A DNA stretch of 64,000 bases, taken from positions 327,001 through 391,000 of the forward strand of contig JAOTOL010001549.1 in NCBI GenBank assembly GCA_034440575.1. Direction: 5' to 3'. This document shows, piece by piece, positions 61,216-64,000 of this stretch. Below the pieces are notes generated by a model. It was not told the DNA's origin and ran no database searches. It was given only the letters and a program-made list of their open reading frames with translations. Position numbers and translations under genes: made by a program. The DNA comes from Imbricaverruca yamaguchii (taxonomy: Eukaryota > Arthropoda > Thecostraca > Neoverrucidae). Each line of letters opens with the position of its first letter. The first letter of the stretch is position 1.

Positions 61216-64000
61216 AGTGTAGGGGTGGCGGCTCTGCCATCGGTGGGGTGTGTGGGGTGTGGGTGTGTGAAATATGGAATGGGTTTTGCCTAAACTAAAA
61301 TGAAACTGGAATGGGTGTGCGAAGTGGGTGTGTACAATGTATTCATGATGCAGCCTAAACTCGACTGGAACTGATTGAACTACTTGAACTGACTTATTGG
61401 GGGCTTGATCTAACTCACCCCTTTGTTCATTGTGCCTATGTCAGTGGTGTATTATGTTGTATTTCACCGCCAATTCCACCACACATCCCCAAACCCCAGC
61501 CGTCGTAATGTTGGTTTGAGTTGCCGTCCCTAACACGAATTTATATATGTGCGAGATCAAAGTTTTGGGAACACCATATAGGTAAGTGAGAGTCTTTAGC
61601 CAGATTATACTTAATACGTTGCATGAGAGAATTGATGACAATTAGTTTTGTCATTGTTTGAATGACATGTCCTATTAGTATAATTTTGTACTAGTATTAG
61701 TCTAATTTTGTACTAGTATTAGTCTAATTTTGTGCAATGTTCCGCACGAAATAGGTGCCTGTGTTGAGCCCCAAGCGGCTTCCGCTGATCCTTAGATCTA
61801 CCTACTCACGTTCATTCCCTTCATTCACTTCGCATTCGCTCGCCCCATTCATGCTCTCCTTATGAATTAATTAATTCCTTGGTCCCCAAATCTAGCTCCC
61901 GACCCCCCCCATTTCAGCGGTACACAAACACATAGATCGACAGACCAATGCTCTAATTTTATGGTATTACCGGGCCGAACAAGTAAACCTTTCACTGCCA
62001 ATCATGGCTGGCCTAGCCATTATTAGCAGCGTTTCTCGCCTGGACAAAGTCTTAACTGCAACGAGGGGGCTCATCGTCCTGACTCCGTGGGCTGATACAA
62101 GTGCTCTAATGCCTTTGACCGACCTACCTAGCCTTAAGTTCGATCGATGCCGCGCCGGGCCTTATTCGTCGTACACTTGCGACCAGGTCTGACATAATCC
62201 CACGAGCGGGCACGGATCCCTACCACGTTGGGCACGTACCCGGTCGTCTTTATATCCTAGGCGGCCCTACCTCTTTAGCCTGGGGTCTTATGGCATGCCA
62301 AACCCGTCCATCATGCCCCTCGAACTGTCTGCACCAACCGTGCCCACGTGCAGAGTTCGGGGGTGGACAAACCACCGGGCAATGTTTTGCCTATACCCTA
62401 TAGTCCGGCGCCAGACTTCCGGCGAACGCAATGTAGTGGCCCCTTTACCGCCCCTCCGACATGCACACCATGTTCGCCACCTCACCTGCACCTCTGGATC
62501 GCAGAGGCCAGCGTGATTTTGCGGTCAAAGATCCAGAGCAGGTGAACTAATACCCCCAAAGTGTCCGTTCATTGCACCCTCTGGCAATCAGGCCTTAGCC
62601 AAACGCGCGTCATATATATAACAGCAATAATATTCTAGGCAATTTAACTGGCTTCAACAGTCTCCACCATCGTCCGGAAACGTTCAGTCCATAGGAGGAC
62701 GGCTCGCAGGTCGGCTGCCTCGCTTATAAATTTACTTTATAGTACAAACTGATAGCATGCACATCTCCAGGCATAATTGTGTAAATCATTCCACCTTGTC
62801 AGGAAGTACTCATGGTACGATCTCCGTCTACGGGTCGGCTGTTGATGACCCGGTCAGAGCGCGCGCACCCCTCATCACCCGCGGCACGCCCACCATTTCA
62901 ATTCTGGACGTAAATATCCTCCCCTCCTCGCACCTGGTCGCTTGAGGTATTTACTACGCGGGCACCGTTTCGAGTGGGTCGTAGGTCTGACGTCATCCAT
63001 TGCTGCACTCTATCTTATTTTATCCGGCACTGCTCTACCGCTCCTCCAGTCCGTCACTGCCGAAATACCACCACCGGTCCTTGCTGACGCCACTAGAGAA
63101 TGTATATGCTTAATCTAATATATTTGCCTTTACATACATCGCATCGCATCGCACTACGCACACACTGCTCATATACATCCCGCCATCTCCGACCACTTCG
63201 TCCACTTCCTCCCCATCCTAAACTTATCCTATTTGATCCCCCCCATGAGACAGGTCGCTCCCAACAATGAATTTGGTGAGAAGGCAGAAGCTGCGGAAGA
63301 GAATTTAGGTTGGTTCGGAAAGGTTTGGGGAAGGAGGATGACATGCCAGAAGTTTAGCACTCACATGTCCGATGGTGAGTGGCGAGTGGCCTTGGCTGAG
63401 TGCTTCTTCTCCTCCATCTGAAAACTCAGCCATCTGGCCACCGCTGGACGGCCCTCAGGCGTCGGTCCGGCGTCCACCGCCAAGCGTGTTCCAGACCCTT
63501 CTGCCTGCGTCTCTCCTCCCTTCCTCCTGTCCGTCCTGTTCTGTTCTGTTCTGTTCTCTTGAACTTGCTATTGCTCCGCCTCTTTTTTCCTGTACCCACT
63601 CCTAGGGCTTCGGGGTGAGCTCGCGCTTTTTGATTCGTGGAGTATTCTTCTGGCTTGGGTGGCGACGTTTTCACGTCCGGGTCACCGACCTCACGGGTCG
63701 ATGACCCTTCTTCCGGGGGTAGTACAGATGGTGCTTGCACCTCCGGTACCCTCGCGGGGCGGAACCGTTATTTGCGCTCGCCGTGTTGTTGTCGGACCGC
63801 CCGTTTGATCTTGGGCGCCACGGAACTGCCGCTTTGATGTAGGCGCCGGCGCCACACGCGTGCGCTTCCCGGGCGTGTTTGTAAGGGACGGGTAAGACGG
63901 CCATGATCTGACTGGATGTCTGACGGCCTGTTCGGATAGGAAAGTATACAAAGTTTGGTGCCGAAAAATGTAAGCCTCCTTACAATAGTTTCGAAAGAGG
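61216..64000. other. No gene seen; minor repeats
   Basis: A 22-bp unit ATTAGTCTAATTTTGTACTAGT occurs about three times at 61674-61737. Short CATCG and TGTTC runs lie near 63137 and 63540. The last ~600 bases are GC-richer with overlapping frames on both strands. No recognisable domains. Confidence 0.5.

Overview
This window looks like non-genic DNA from a metazoan, most likely an invertebrate; I cannot name the species. There is no bacterial or viral gene layout. Nothing reads as an intact conserved protein, no rRNA or functional tRNA gene is visible, and most long reading frames are artefacts of tandem repeats. The window instead holds long AT, CT, GA, CA and GT microsatellites, several minisatellites, tRNA-derived SINEs, decayed LINE reverse-transcriptase sequence, and diverged dispersed repeats found in two or three copies.

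Layout. 1-1.25 kb: a dead CR1/jockey-type LINE with a tRNA-derived SINE inserted in it, leaving a 13-bp target-site duplication. 1.4-2.7 kb: a 22-bp minisatellite, a 14-bp perfect hairpin and a CT tract. 5-6.05 kb: a GC-rich block with a diverged ~300-bp direct repeat. 7.1-8.1 kb: a 35/36-bp minisatellite. 11.3-12.2 kb: a non-autonomous DNA transposon with piggyBac-like ends and many AGGTCA half-sites. 13.1-14.7 kb: a 26-bp minisatellite with higher-order structure, then a ~33-bp one. 16-19.7 kb: an AT tract, a small Cys-rich ORF, hairpins and a 16-bp repeat. 23.4-28.5 kb: two direct copies of an ~810-bp dispersed repeat around a second LINE relic. 29-32 kb: microsatellites and a second SINE family. 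34.4-34.8 kb: a possible solo LTR. 40-43.9 kb: a decayed transposase-like pseudogene flanked by an inverted pair of diverged repeats. 45.2-47.9 kb: another inverted pair of dispersed repeats. 49.1 kb: a second copy of the first SINE family. 55.2-56.8 kb: a second copy of the other SINE and a relative of the 11.3-kb transposon. 57.7-59.1 kb: two adjacent minisatellites with 51- and 57-bp units, both multiples of three, giving long open frames. The rest, to 64 kb, is mostly featureless.

No functional pathway can be drawn from the window. Its content records transposition (LINE, SINE, DNA transposon, possible LTR) and slippage or unequal exchange (satellites). The strongest protein-level signal is the minus-strand pseudogene at 41.5-43.0 kb, which matches a transposase-like family I recognise from memory. 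All alignments here were made by eye, so ends of diverged repeats are approximate to tens of bases.
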